Shown here in pieces: positions 50,667-59,333 of a stretch of DNA of 64,000 bases. Origin of the DNA: Pseudomonadota bacterium (lineage in GTDB: Bacteria > Desulfobacterota > Desulfobacteria > Desulfobacterales > JAHIVH01). A program made the translations under genes and the position numbers. How positions within the stretch are numbered: the stretch's first letter is position 1; every line of letters begins with the position of its first letter. The stretch spans positions 84,101 through 148,100 of the forward strand of contig JAHIVH010000073.1 of NCBI GenBank assembly GCA_018816735.1, written 5' to 3'. The notes under the pieces were generated by a model, which saw only the letters and a list, made by a program, of their open reading frames with translations, was not told where the DNA came from and did not search any database.

Positions 50667-51686
50667 ATGGTTGTATTAGGAATAGAATCTTCCTGTGATG
50701 AAACAGCAGCAGCCGTTGTGAAAGACGGTTGCGACGTTCTCTCCTCTGTTGTATCTTCCCAGATAGAGATACATCACCAGTATGGTGGCGTTGTACCCGA
50801 ACTGGCATCCAGAAAGCATATAGAAAATATTGTTTTTGTGGTAGATGAGGCTGTCCAGAGGGCCGGGCTGACACTGGCGCAGATTGATGCGGTATCGGTA
50901 ACCCAGGGACCGGGGCTGATCGGTTCGCTTCTTGTGGGATTTTCCTTTGCCAAGTCGTTTTCCTTTGCCAGGAAAATTCCATGGGTGGGTGTGGATCATC
51001 TGGAAGGACATATTTCATCTGTATTTCTTGAAAACAATTCACCATCATTCCCCTTTGTAGCCCTTCTCGTGTCTGGCGGTCATACAAGTATTTATTATGT
51101 AACGTCTCACACATCATTTACGCTTATGGGCCAGACCCGTGACGATGCTGCCGGAGAAGCCTATGACAAAGTGGCCAAAATGCTGGACCTTGGCTACCCT
51201 GGCGGACGGGTGATCGATGACCTCTCTAAAACCGGAAATGCGAGAACTATTGTCTTCCCGCGGCCGTTTTTGGATAAAACATTGTTTGATTTCAGTTTCA
51301 GCGGCCTTAAAACAGCGGTGAACAGGTATATCAAGACTAATCCGGACGATTATAAGGGCCAGATACCGGATATTGTGGCGTCCTTCCAGGAAGCCGTCAT
51401 TGACGTTCTTTCATTTAAATTGTTCTCTGCAGCAAAGGAGAAAAAGGTCAATCATGTTGCCGTTGTGGGCGGGGTCGCAGCAAACAGCCGTCTTCGGGAG
51501 GTTGTCACGGAAGAAGCATTAAAACGGAACATGTCGGTTCACATCCCGTCTGTTGATTTCTGCGGGGATAACGGTGCCATGATTGCAGCCATTGGGTACC
51601 ATTATCTTGAGAGAGGAGAATACTCGAACCGGGGAGATGATGTTTATTCCCGGTCGTGGGTGGCAATCGGCAAGAAGCACAAATAG
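50667..51686 (+). CDS. tsaD: tRNA N6-adenosine threonylcarbamoyltransferase TsaD
   Basis: 339 residues from ATG 50667; an upstream TTG extends the frame 27 residues but the extra part is not TsaD-like. 'VLGIESSCDETAAAVV' at the N-terminus, 'HHQYGGVVPELASRKHI' near 36, the metal-binding 'VGVDHLEGHISSVFLE' (H-x3-H) near 110 and 'FPFVALLVSGGHTSIYYV' near 130 are all present, with 'AVVGGVAANSRLRE' near 270. It forms t6A37 on ANN-decoding tRNAs with TsaB/TsaE. It is convergent with nagZ, only 12 bases between stops. Confidence 0.96.
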   Translation: MVVLGIESSCDETAAAVVKDGCDVLSSVVSSQIEIHHQYGGVVPELASRKHIENIVFVVDEAVQRAGLTLAQIDAVSVTQGPGLIGSLLVGFSFAKSFSFARKIPWVGVDHLEGHISSVFLENNSPSFPFVALLVSGGHTSIYYVTSHTSFTLMGQTRDDAAGEAYDKVAKMLDLGYPGGRVIDDLSKTGNARTIVFPRPFLDKTLFDFSFSGLKTAVNRYIKTNPDDYKGQIPDIVASFQEAVIDVLSFKLFSAAKEKKVNHVAVVGGVAANSRLREVVTEEALKRNMSVHIPSVDFCGDNGAMIAAIGYHYLERGEYSNRGDDVYSRSWVAIGKKHK

Positions 51687-51698
51687 CCATGGCCTGAG

Positions 51699-52733
51699 CT
51701 ATGCCAAAAACCCATTTGCGGCCACTGAAAACCGGCGTTTCAATCTCAAAATCCTTTCAAGCGATGCCATTCCTTTTGCCATGTTTTTTTCTGATGACGT
51801 GATGGTGTAAACTATTTCATTAAATGCATTTTCGATTTTTGGACTTTTGTGGCAGATCAGTACGATATCGATATCTGCCGCCATGATTTGCCGAATCTGA
51901 GTGGGAATGTCATGGCGGATCGCTTTCATGTCAAGATCATCTGTCAGGATCAGCCCGTCATATCCCATGACGTCCCTTAAAAGGTGTTTCGCAATTTTTT
52001 CCGAAAGGCTGGCCGGCCATAAAGGGTCAATTCCTTCATAAAGAATATGGGAAAGCATAATCCCGTCCACGTATTTTTCTATTGCCTGTTTGAAGGGAAC
52101 AAGGTCTGTCTCTTCCAGTTCCTTAAAAGATGTTTTTAAAAACGGCAGTTCCAGATGCGAGTCCAGCGTGGTTCGGCCTATGCCCGGAAAATGCTTGCCT
52201 ACAGCCATGATGCCATTTTCCTGAAAGGTTTCAATGACCACACGGCCAAAGTCTGCCACGGTATGGGAATCGCCTCTGAAAACCCGTTCGTGCATGATCC
52301 CCTTAAATCCTTCCGGTTCAACGTCAAGAACAGGCGCCATGTTCATATTCAGTCCTGCCTCGCGCATTTCTTGTGCGGTTGTTTTTGCAAAACGGATCGC
52401 ATCCTCTATGGTTTTTATTCCGGGGTTTCCTTCAGGAAAGAGTGTAAATGGCGCTTTTAACCTGGCGACCGTTCCCCCTTCCTGGTCAATGGCCATAAAT
52501 AGAGCCGGATTTCCACAGGAAGCCGCATATGCCTGAATGTCAGATGACAGTTCCCTGATCTGATCCGGTGAAGTGATATTGCGGGAAAATAGAATGATTC
52601 CCCCAACATTCAGTGTGCCAATGAGAAATTCAAGATCGCTGTTGAGCCGGGTGCCGTCAAACCCGACCATAAGCCGCTGACCTGCGATTTGCCTTTCTGA
52701 AAAGTTATCGGATGATTTTTCGGTTTCAGTCAT
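51699..52733 (-). CDS. nagZ: Beta-N-acetylglucosaminidase NagZ (GH3)
   Basis: 344 residues, the single-domain GH3 length. 'GTLNVGGIILFSRNITSP' near residue 40, 'FMAIDQEGGTVARLK' near 78 (D-Q-E-G-G), the flexible catalytic loop 'GKHFPGIGRTTLDSHLELP' near 177 with the His-Asp dyad, and the nucleophile Asp in 'GLILTDDLDMKAI' near 260. It removes N-acetylglucosamine from muropeptides during cell-wall recycling. No signal peptide is seen, so it is cytoplasmic. It follows mltG by five bases; its product chain fits mltG activity on peptidoglycan. Confidence 0.94.
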   Translation of the reverse strand: MTETEKSSDNFSERQIAGQRLMVGFDGTRLNSDLEFLIGTLNVGGIILFSRNITSPDQIRELSSDIQAYAASCGNPALFMAIDQEGGTVARLKAPFTLFPEGNPGIKTIEDAIRFAKTTAQEMREAGLNMNMAPVLDVEPEGFKGIMHERVFRGDSHTVADFGRVVIETFQENGIMAVGKHFPGIGRTTLDSHLELPFLKTSFKELEETDLVPFKQAIEKYVDGIMLSHILYEGIDPLWPASLSEKIAKHLLRDVMGYDGLILTDDLDMKAIRHDIPTQIRQIMAADIDIVLICHKSPKIENAFNEIVYTITSSEKNMAKGMASLERILRLKRRFSVAANGFLA

Positions 52734-52738
52734 GTGAT

Positions 52739-53752
52739 TTATTTCCGTCTGAGCTGGTATTGCCTTACGGCCTTATTATGGTCTTTGATATTGGTTGAAA
52801 ATTGATGGGTTGTATCTTTTTTTGACACAAAATAGAGATAATCGTTATTGTCAGGATAGAGTGCCGCCTCAATGGATTCATGGCCGGGATTGGTGATTGG
52901 CCCCAGTGGCAGACCTTTAATCCGGTATGTATTATAAGGTGTTGGTGTTTTAAGGTCCTTTCTGGTAATATTGCCATTAAAATCGGATATGCCGTAAATA
53001 ACGGTTGGATCAGATTCCAGTCGCATGTTTTTCTTGAGCCGGTTATGAAAGACCGATGAGATGACAGGCCGCTCATGAGCGGTTCCTGTTTCTTTTTCGA
53101 TGATGGAGGCAAGGGTCAGTATTTGATGAATAGACATGTTCAGCTCGCGTGCCCGCATCTCCCATTCAGGAGTTATTACCGATCGCAGACGGTTCACCAT
53201 GGTTCTGATCATCTCCTTTTCCGGCAAGCCTTTCGGGAAATAGTATGTTTCAGGGTACAGATAGCCTTCAAATGAATCTGAAGGAATCCCCATACTCCTG
53301 GCAAAGCTTTTATCGCTGGCTGCGTCAATAAATGCCTTTGAAGAACCCAGGCCTGCATTTTCAATGATAGCGGCAATCTGGGTGATAGAATAGCCTTCAG
53401 GTATGGTCACTTTATGAAGAAATACCCGTCCGTTTATGAATGCATCAAGAATGTCATTGGGGGACATATCAGGGGAAAGCAGGAATTCGCCGGCTTTGAT
53501 TTTTTTAGCGCTTTTTTTTATTCTGGCAACCATTTTAAATTTGAAAGGGGTTCGTATCAATCCTTCATCTGAGAGTTTTAAAGCGGTCTCGGCAAGACTT
53601 TGACCATGGTCAACCGTGAAGATTTTTTCCTGATGGATCTTGTTTTTGGGTTTTTTGGAATAAAAATAAAGATCCAGACCAAAGCATAACACAATACAGA
53701 CGCTAAGAAACAGGCTAAAGAGAAGAATGGTTTTAATTGTGCTCAAACTCAA
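52739..53752 (-). CDS. mltG: Endolytic murein transglycosylase MltG
   Basis: 337 residues. An N-terminal membrane anchor ('IKTILLFSLFLSVCIVLCFGLDLYFY') precedes a LysM-like segment ('FTVDHGQSLAETALKLSDEGLI'). The YceG catalytic domain follows: 'FEGYLYPETYYFPKG' near residue 165, the catalytic Glu in 'LTLASIIEKETG' near 215, 'SSVFHNRLKKNMRLESDPTVIYG' and 'NTYRIKGLPLGPITNPG' near 290. It cuts nascent glycan strands outside the cytoplasmic membrane and sets their length. First gene of mltG-nagZ. Confidence 0.95.
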   Translation of the reverse strand: MSLSTIKTILLFSLFLSVCIVLCFGLDLYFYSKKPKNKIHQEKIFTVDHGQSLAETALKLSDEGLIRTPFKFKMVARIKKSAKKIKAGEFLLSPDMSPNDILDAFINGRVFLHKVTIPEGYSITQIAAIIENAGLGSSKAFIDAASDKSFARSMGIPSDSFEGYLYPETYYFPKGLPEKEMIRTMVNRLRSVITPEWEMRARELNMSIHQILTLASIIEKETGTAHERPVISSVFHNRLKKNMRLESDPTVIYGISDFNGNITRKDLKTPTPYNTYRIKGLPLGPITNPGHESIEAALYPDNNDYLYFVSKKDTTHQFSTNIKDHNKAVRQYQLRRK

Positions 53753-54099
53753 ACGATCTCCGGCTAAAAATAATAAAGAACAGGCAAATATATACGATAT
53801 ATGAAAGATGACAAAAAATACGGATATCTTTTATATCGCGCGGCCCCCTGGAAGATTTGAGATAACTTTTGAATATTTTTTTTGAACGAAAATCGGGGTA
53901 ACTATATGCCCATTTTATGCGGTTTGTCAAAGAACAATTTTTTTTGATCGTCATTCGGCTCTATTACGAGGATAGGTGATGTTAACCTGTCCTCCTTTCT
54001 TAAATTCCTTGATTTTAGGGGTATCAGTGTATATCTTTTGTCAATGTTTCGCATTGTCAGGATTTGCTCTCATAATTTGCTCTCAGGAGGTGATGGCTG
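53753..54099. other. Intergenic region before the radical SAM gene
   Basis: About 350 bases, divergent. A 45-codon frame (53979-54116) with GAGGATAGG before its ATG and a hydrophobic middle ('LILGVSVYIFCQCFALSGFALIIC') overlaps the start of the radical SAM gene. It may be a leader peptide but is not convincing as a protein. No terminator or riboswitch was recognised. Confidence 0.35.
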
Positions 54100-55269
54100 T
54101 TGACATTAAACAATGAAAAATCACAGGAAATCTACCAGGGGTTTGAGCAGGGGCCCATCAGGCCGCCTAGTGAAGCTTATAGCCTTTTGATACGCGCCAC
54201 CAGAAACTGTCCGTGGAATCATTGTACATTCTGCCCTGTTTATAAGGGTGAGCGCTTCTCGCTTCGCCCGGTCTTAAATGTAAAAAGAGATATCGACACT
54301 TTAAAAAAGTTTATTCTGCCATTACGGGAAATCATGGAAGCCGGAAAGAGTATCTCAAGGGAGGATATTAATAGAATCGCCTCAAAGGCCGATCCTTCCG
54401 AGATGAGCGCGTTACAGGCATCTGTCAACTGGATTTCGGGCGGGATGCAGTCCATTTTTATTCAGGATGCAAACAGTCTGGTCATGAAGCCCGAGAACCT
54501 GATTGATATATTAACCTATATCAGGGATGCGTTTCCGTGGGTTAAACGAATTACGTCCTATGCCAGATCTCATACCATTGCCCGAATCAAGGACAGCGAC
54601 ATGAAGGCCATTGCCGATTCCGGTTTAAACAGAATTCATATCGGCCTTGAGTCAGGTTCGGACAAGGTACTTGAGATGGTAAGGAAGGGTGTGACAAAAG
54701 ACATGCACATCAGGGCCGGGAAGAAAGTTAAGCATGCGGGTATCGAACTTTCGGAGTATGTGATGCCCGGACTTGGTGGAAGGTCTTATTCCGAGGAGCA
54801 TGCACGGGAAACAGCAGATGCGTTGAATCAGATAAATGCGGATTTTATCCGGTTGAGAACCCTTGCCATTCCTAATCATGTCGATCTTTTCAAAGACTAT
54901 GAAAGTGGCAGATTTGATAAATGTACCGATCTCTTGATGTGCAAGGAGATTCTCCTTTTTATTGAAACGTTGAACGGGATTTCCAGTACGTTAAAAAGTG
55001 ATCATATTTTAAACCTGTTTCAGGATGTGGAAGGCAAATTTCCGCAGGACAAGCCGCATATGGTGAATATTTTAAAAACTTTTCTTGGCATGTCTCCGGA
55101 AGATCAGGTATTATTTCAGGTGGGAAGACGTATCGGCATGTTTTTTTCTCTTGATGATATGAATCATATAAACGAGAGAGAGAAAGTTAAAGGAATCTGC
55201 GCGAATATGGGAATTACATCGGAAAATGTGGATGATATGATTGATGAAATGATGCGGAGATTTATTTGA
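54100..55269 (+). CDS. Radical SAM protein of unknown substrate
   Basis: 389 residues from TTG 54100 (CAGGAGGTG 9-11 bases upstream). 'PPSEAYSLLIRATRNCPWNHCTFCPVYKG' near residues 22-50 contains the [4Fe-4S] Cys motif as C-x4-C-x2-C, unlike the common C-x3-C-x2-C. 'RIHIGLESGSDKVLEMVRKG' near 175 is the TIM-barrel SAM-contact region as in Elp3/COG1032-type proteins. The C-terminal ~120 residues are helical without a recognisable domain. No B12-binding domain is present. It is followed by korD after about 37 bases, so it may share the kor transcript. Reaction unknown. Confidence 0.75.
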   Translation: MTLNNEKSQEIYQGFEQGPIRPPSEAYSLLIRATRNCPWNHCTFCPVYKGERFSLRPVLNVKRDIDTLKKFILPLREIMEAGKSISREDINRIASKADPSEMSALQASVNWISGGMQSIFIQDANSLVMKPENLIDILTYIRDAFPWVKRITSYARSHTIARIKDSDMKAIADSGLNRIHIGLESGSDKVLEMVRKGVTKDMHIRAGKKVKHAGIELSEYVMPGLGGRSYSEEHARETADALNQINADFIRLRTLAIPNHVDLFKDYESGRFDKCTDLLMCKEILLFIETLNGISSTLKSDHILNLFQDVEGKFPQDKPHMVNILKTFLGMSPEDQVLFQVGRRIGMFFSLDDMNHINEREKVKGICANMGITSENVDDMIDEMMRRFI

Positions 55270-55306
55270 TAACCACGGATCCGCTTGCACAAAAAGGATG
55301 AGGTGA

Positions 55307-55510
55307 ATGGGAAAACCGGAGCTTAAAGAACTCAGGATTAACAGGGACTGGTGTAAGGGATGCGGCATTTGCGTTCATTTCTGCCCTAAAGAGGTTCTTG
55401 ACCTCGACCAGGAAGATAAAGCGGTGCCCGTCAAGCCGGATCAATGCATTTGCTGCATGATGTGTGAAATGAGATGCCCTGATCTTGCCATAGATGTAAT
55501 ACTTAAATGA
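55307..55510 (+). CDS. korD: 2-oxoacid:ferredoxin oxidoreductase, ferredoxin-like delta subunit
   Basis: 67 residues with two complete [4Fe-4S] motifs: 'CKGCGICVHFCP' near residue 16 and 'CICCMMCEMRCP' near 46 (C-x2-C-x2-C-x3-C-P each). It passes electrons between the KorB TPP centre and ferredoxin. Ribosome site AAGGATGAGG precedes the ATG. It leads the korD-A-B-C series. Confidence 0.92.
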   Translation: MGKPELKELRINRDWCKGCGICVHFCPKEVLDLDQEDKAVPVKPDQCICCMMCEMRCPDLAIDVILK

Positions 55511-55586
55511 CATAAAGTGTTTATATACGCATTTTGAATGAACGGATCATTCTTAAGGTCGATGCCACAACTTGCAGGGATCCATT

Positions 55587-56735
55587 ATGAAAAAAAATAT
55601 CAAATTTATTCAGGGAAATGAGGTCTGTGTGGAAGCCGCATTATATGCGGGGCTTGATTTTTTTGCAGGATACCCCATCACGCCGTCTACCGAAATCAGT
55701 GAACATCTTTCCAAAAGGCTTCCGGAAAAAGGCGGTAAATTTCTTCAGATGGAAGATGAAATCGCGTCTCTCTGTGCTATAATAGGGGCGTCACTGACCG
55801 GATGCAAAGTGCTGACCGCAACCAGCGGACCGGGTTTTTCACTGATGCAGGAAGCATTGGGGTATGCGATAATGGCGGAAATACCATGCGTTATCGTAAA
55901 CGTTCAGCGTGGCGGCCCGTCAACCGGAAATCCGACCCATGTGAGCCAGGGTGATGTAAATCAGGCACGGTGGGGAACGCACGGCGATCATGCCATCATT
56001 GTTTTAACCGCTTCCAATCACCAGGACCTATTTAATATCACGGTCGATGCATTCAATCTGGCTGAAACCTACAGAACACCTGTGATACTGCTTTTTGATG
56101 AAGTGATCGGGCATATGAGAGAAAAACTGGTGATGCCCGAAAAAGGAGAAATCGAGCTGGTTGACAGATTAAGGACCTCTCTGGGGGAAGGTATTGATTA
56201 TCATCCTTACCTGCCCCGGGAAGATGGCAGGCTTCCCATGTCTGATTTCGGTGGTGTTCACCGTTATAATGTGACCGGCCTTTTTCATGATATGTGGGGA
56301 TTCCCTTCGGATAATCCCCAGGTTGTTCACGGCCTCATCCGGCATCTTGTGGATAAAATCGAGAATAATGTTCATCAGATCGCCAGGTTCAAGGAGTTTT
56401 TCATGGAAGATGCCAGAACCGTTCTTGTATCTTACGGTGCCGCTGCCAGATCCGCTCTTCATATCACAAAAAACCGCAGAGCACGGGGAGAGCGGGTTGG
56501 TCTTCTGGAACTTCAGAGTCTGTGGCCTTTTCCTTCCCATATTGTCAGGGAGAAGTGTGCATCTGCCCAGAAAGTGATTGTCGTTGAAATGAATGTGGGG
56601 CAGATCTTGAAAGAAGTTAAAAACGCAGTAGACAATCCGGAGAAAGTGTTTCTAGCGAACCGGGTGGATGGAGAGCTGATTACGCCAACGGATATCAAGA
56701 GTATCATGCGCTTGATTCATGGGAAGGGAGTATAA
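55587..56735 (+). CDS. korA: 2-oxoacid:ferredoxin oxidoreductase, alpha subunit (KorA-like)
   Basis: 382 residues from ATG 55587. 'FIQGNEVCVEAALYAGLDFFAGYPITPSTEISEHL' at the N-terminus, 'QMEDEIASLCAIIGASLTGCKVLTATSGPGFSLMQEALGYA' near 50-95 and 'NVQRGGPSTGNPTHVSQGD' near 108 are the PFOR domain II/I blocks. The sequence pattern is closest to 2-oxoglutarate:ferredoxin oxidoreductases, but other 2-oxoacids are possible. It supplies succinyl-CoA or, in reverse, fixes CO2 onto an acyl-CoA. Followed by korB after 5 bases. Confidence 0.9.
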   Translation: MKKNIKFIQGNEVCVEAALYAGLDFFAGYPITPSTEISEHLSKRLPEKGGKFLQMEDEIASLCAIIGASLTGCKVLTATSGPGFSLMQEALGYAIMAEIPCVIVNVQRGGPSTGNPTHVSQGDVNQARWGTHGDHAIIVLTASNHQDLFNITVDAFNLAETYRTPVILLFDEVIGHMREKLVMPEKGEIELVDRLRTSLGEGIDYHPYLPREDGRLPMSDFGGVHRYNVTGLFHDMWGFPSDNPQVVHGLIRHLVDKIENNVHQIARFKEFFMEDARTVLVSYGAAARSALHITKNRRARGERVGLLELQSLWPFPSHIVREKCASAQKVIVVEMNVGQILKEVKNAVDNPEKVFLANRVDGELITPTDIKSIMRLIHGKGV

Positions 56736-56740
56736 CCAAT

Positions 56741-57547
56741 ATGGCTGTAAAAGATTATATCCGGAAACGGTTTTTCCCGCATATCTGGTGCCCGGGATGT
56801 GGCCATGGGATTGTCCTGAACAATCTTTTAAGGGCGATTGAAAAACTGAAACTGAAAAAAAACGAAATTGTCATGACCTCAGGCATTGGGTGTTCATCAA
56901 GAATATCCGGCTATGTGGATTTCCATACGCTGCATACGATTCATGGCAGAGCGCTTTGCTTTGCCACAGGTGTTAAAATGAACCGCCCGGAATTGAAACT
57001 GATCGTACCCATGGGAGATGGGGATGCCCTTGCTATCGGAGGCAACCATTTTATTCATGCGGCCAGGCGTAACATCGATATCACGGCCATCATCATGAAT
57101 AATCGTATCTACGGCATGACCGGCGGACAGTTTTCACCACTTTCCGGATATGGCACCAAAGGTACTACCGCCCCTTTTATGAATATTGACCATGGGTTTG
57201 ATGTGGTTGAACTTTCAAAGGCGGCAGGTGCCACATTTGTCGCGAGAACCAGCACGTATCATGTCAAGCAGATGGTTGATATCCTTGCCGATGCAATCGA
57301 TCATAAGGGATTCTCTGTTGTGGAAATCATGAGTCAGTGCCCCACGTATTTTGGCCGGAAAAACAAGCTGGGCGGCGCAACCGACATGATGACATTTTAT
57401 AAGGATCATACAACGCCTGTCGGATCAAAAGAGAAGAAGGCAAATCCGGAGCTGATCGAACGGGGTATTTTTGTTCATGAGGATTTACCGGAATATTGCA
57501 ATGAGTATGACAAAGTCATTGAGATGGCAAAAGCATCTTTGAAATAG
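56741..57547 (+). CDS. korB: 2-oxoacid:ferredoxin oxidoreductase, beta subunit (KorB-like, TPP-binding)
   Basis: 268 residues. 'HIWCPGCGHGIVLNNLLRA' near residue 14 and 'TSGIGCSSRISGYVDFHTLHTIHGRALCFATG' near 47 hold cluster and TPP contacts. 'VPMGDGDALAIGGNHFIHAARRN' near 90 is the TPP pyrophosphate motif (G-D-G), with 'IMNNRIYGMTGGQ' after it. It decarboxylates the 2-oxoacid on TPP. Starts 5 bases after korA; korC follows after 11. Confidence 0.93.
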   Translation: MAVKDYIRKRFFPHIWCPGCGHGIVLNNLLRAIEKLKLKKNEIVMTSGIGCSSRISGYVDFHTLHTIHGRALCFATGVKMNRPELKLIVPMGDGDALAIGGNHFIHAARRNIDITAIIMNNRIYGMTGGQFSPLSGYGTKGTTAPFMNIDHGFDVVELSKAAGATFVARTSTYHVKQMVDILADAIDHKGFSVVEIMSQCPTYFGRKNKLGGATDMMTFYKDHTTPVGSKEKKANPELIERGIFVHEDLPEYCNEYDKVIEMAKASLK

Positions 57548-57558
57548 GGGAAAAAAGC

Positions 57559-58116
57559 ATGGAAAGATTCAGGCTTGTGTTTTCAGGATCAGGCGGGCAG
57601 GGCGTGATTACCGCGTCAATTATTCTGGCTGAAGCGGCCGTACTTTATGAAAACATGAATGCAGTGCAGTCCCAGGTATACGGGCCTGCCGCCAGAGGCG
57701 GGGCCGCAAGAAGTGATGTGCTGATTTCGGAAAAAACCATCGATTTCCCCAAAGTAACTCACCCCAATGTGCTGGTCTGCCTGACCCAGACTGCATACAA
57801 CATGTATAACCCGATCATCCGTCCGGGAAGTCTTTTGATTACAGACAGCAGATATGTAAAGACGGAAAGCAAAGTTGATGCACGGCAGAGAGAACTGCCC
57901 CTATATGCAACCGTTATGGAAAAAATCGGAAATCCGATCGTGTTTAACATATGTGTGCTGGGGGCATTGATCGCACTGACGGATGTGGTGAAGCCTCAAT
58001 CGGTTGTAAGCGTTTTGTCTTCAAGAGTGCCGGAGAATTTTCTGGATATGAACCGATATGCACTCGACCTGGGCCTGGAAATCGGCCGGGGAGCAAAACA
58101 GATCAAAAAGGATTAA
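57559..58116 (+). CDS. korC: 2-oxoacid:ferredoxin oxidoreductase, gamma subunit (KorC-like)
   Basis: 185 residues. 'VFSGSGGQGVITASIILAEAA' at the N-terminus and 'QSQVYGPAARGGAARSDVLIS' near residue 38 are the POR gamma signature that binds CoA. 'SLLITDSRYV' near 93 and 'FNICVLGALIAL' near 130 complete the fold. It completes the four-subunit korDABC enzyme. hemW follows after 5 bases, probably on the same transcript. Confidence 0.92.
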   Translation: MERFRLVFSGSGGQGVITASIILAEAAVLYENMNAVQSQVYGPAARGGAARSDVLISEKTIDFPKVTHPNVLVCLTQTAYNMYNPIIRPGSLLITDSRYVKTESKVDARQRELPLYATVMEKIGNPIVFNICVLGALIALTDVVKPQSVVSVLSSRVPENFLDMNRYALDLGLEIGRGAKQIKKD

Positions 58117-58121
58117 CGCTG

Positions 58122-59312
58122 TTGGGCCAGTGCGCCGGACTTTATATACATATCCCATTCTGCAGAAAGAAATGCAGGTATTGCGATTTTTATTCCATTG
58201 AAAATACTTCTCTTGAAAAACCGTTCACAGATGCGTTGAAAAGAGAGATGGCCTTTTATGCCGAAAAGGAACTTGTATTTGATAGCCTTTATTTGGGTGG
58301 CGGCACACCATCCCTTATTTCTGTTGATCATCTCCTCTCAATTCTTGAGCATGCCACAACATGTTTTCATTTTCTTGAAAACCGGGAAGTAACGATAGAA
58401 GTCAATCCCGGCACCGTAAGCCTGGAAAAATTAGTGTCGTATTACAAAGCGGGTATCACCCGGCTGAATGTCGGCATACAGTCCTTTCAGGATGCCAATC
58501 TTAAACTGCTGGGTCGCATTCATACTGCTGAAGAAGGGCGAACAGTCATAGAACGCGCAAGGCATGCAGGCTATAAGAATATCGGCATGGATCTGATTAT
58601 CGGGCTTCCGGGACAGGGTAGAGGGGCGCTTGAGGCCGATCTCATAAAAACCGTTTCTCTTCATCCCGAACATATATCCTGCTATATGCTTTCCTATGAG
58701 GCGGGCACGCCTTTTTACCGAATGAGAGAAAAAGGAGAAGTCCGTGCATTGGGGGATGAACAGGTGGGGGAACTTTATGAGATTCTGGTCGAATTTCTGA
58801 CACAAAACGGATACGAACACTACGAAATATCCAATTTTGCCCGGATTGATTCTTATTCGAAGGGCATATCCTATCGATCAAAACATAATTATAAATACTG
58901 GTCTGGTGCGCCTTATATCGGTCTTGGGCCGTCTGCCCATTCGTTTCTTCCACCAGTGCGATTCTGGAATGTAACAGATATTGAAGCATACATATCGGTT
59001 TTAAAAGAGGGACGACGCCCTGTTGAAGAAGAGGAAAATCTTACACCTGATCAGGAAATGACAGAAGCTATATACCTGGGGTTAAGAACGAGTGATGGTA
59101 TAAGGCTCAATCCATTCAGGCAAAAATTCGGAGCTGATTTTATCAGGATATGTAGGGACGTTTTATCTTCCCTGGAAAAAGACGGCTATCTGGTCGTGAA
59201 GAAAGAAAGACTGTTTCTGACCCGGAAAGGGTTTCTGGTTTCAGATGCCATTGTCGTGAAGCTGATGGAAGAGGTAGAGAAGGTAAAACCCCCCTTGAAA
59301 CAAGGTTTGTGA
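58122..59312 (+). CDS. hemW: Heme chaperone HemW (radical SAM, HemN-like)
   Basis: 396 residues from TTG 58122, chosen because AAAAGGAT lies 8 bases upstream and the family starts there; the frame is open far back into korC. 'GLYIHIPFCRKKCRYCDFYS' has the C-x3-C-x2-C-D-F form typical of HemW, not the C-x-C ending of true HemN. 'LYLGGGTPSLIS' near 65, 'NPGTVSLEKLVSYYKAGITRLNVGIQSF' near 105 and 'GMDLIIGLPGQ' near 160 follow, and 'YEISNFA' near 240. The fused C-terminal HemN domain ('MTEAIYLGLRTSDGI') is present. It transfers heme to target enzymes rather than oxidising coproporphyrinogen. Confidence 0.9.
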   Translation: MGQCAGLYIHIPFCRKKCRYCDFYSIENTSLEKPFTDALKREMAFYAEKELVFDSLYLGGGTPSLISVDHLLSILEHATTCFHFLENREVTIEVNPGTVSLEKLVSYYKAGITRLNVGIQSFQDANLKLLGRIHTAEEGRTVIERARHAGYKNIGMDLIIGLPGQGRGALEADLIKTVSLHPEHISCYMLSYEAGTPFYRMREKGEVRALGDEQVGELYEILVEFLTQNGYEHYEISNFARIDSYSKGISYRSKHNYKYWSGAPYIGLGPSAHSFLPPVRFWNVTDIEAYISVLKEGRRPVEEEENLTPDQEMTEAIYLGLRTSDGIRLNPFRQKFGADFIRICRDVLSSLEKDGYLVVKKERLFLTRKGFLVSDAIVVKLMEEVEKVKPPLKQGL

Positions 59313-59319
59313 AGGGGGG
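59289..59319. repeat. Inverted repeat at the hemW / DUF2333 convergence
   Basis: CCCCCCTT (59289-59296) and AAGGGGGG (59312-59319) form an 8-bp stem around a loop that itself contains CTTG/CAAG. It covers the hemW stop codon and lies between two converging genes. There is no T run, so a terminator is uncertain. Confidence 0.4.
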
Positions 59320-59333
59320 CTTGATACCACCGA

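Noticed and set aside
53979..54116. 45-codon hydrophobic frame before the radical SAM gene
   Set aside because: Has a moderate ribosome site, but only a single hydrophobic stretch and an overlap with the next start; kept only as a note in the intergenic entry.
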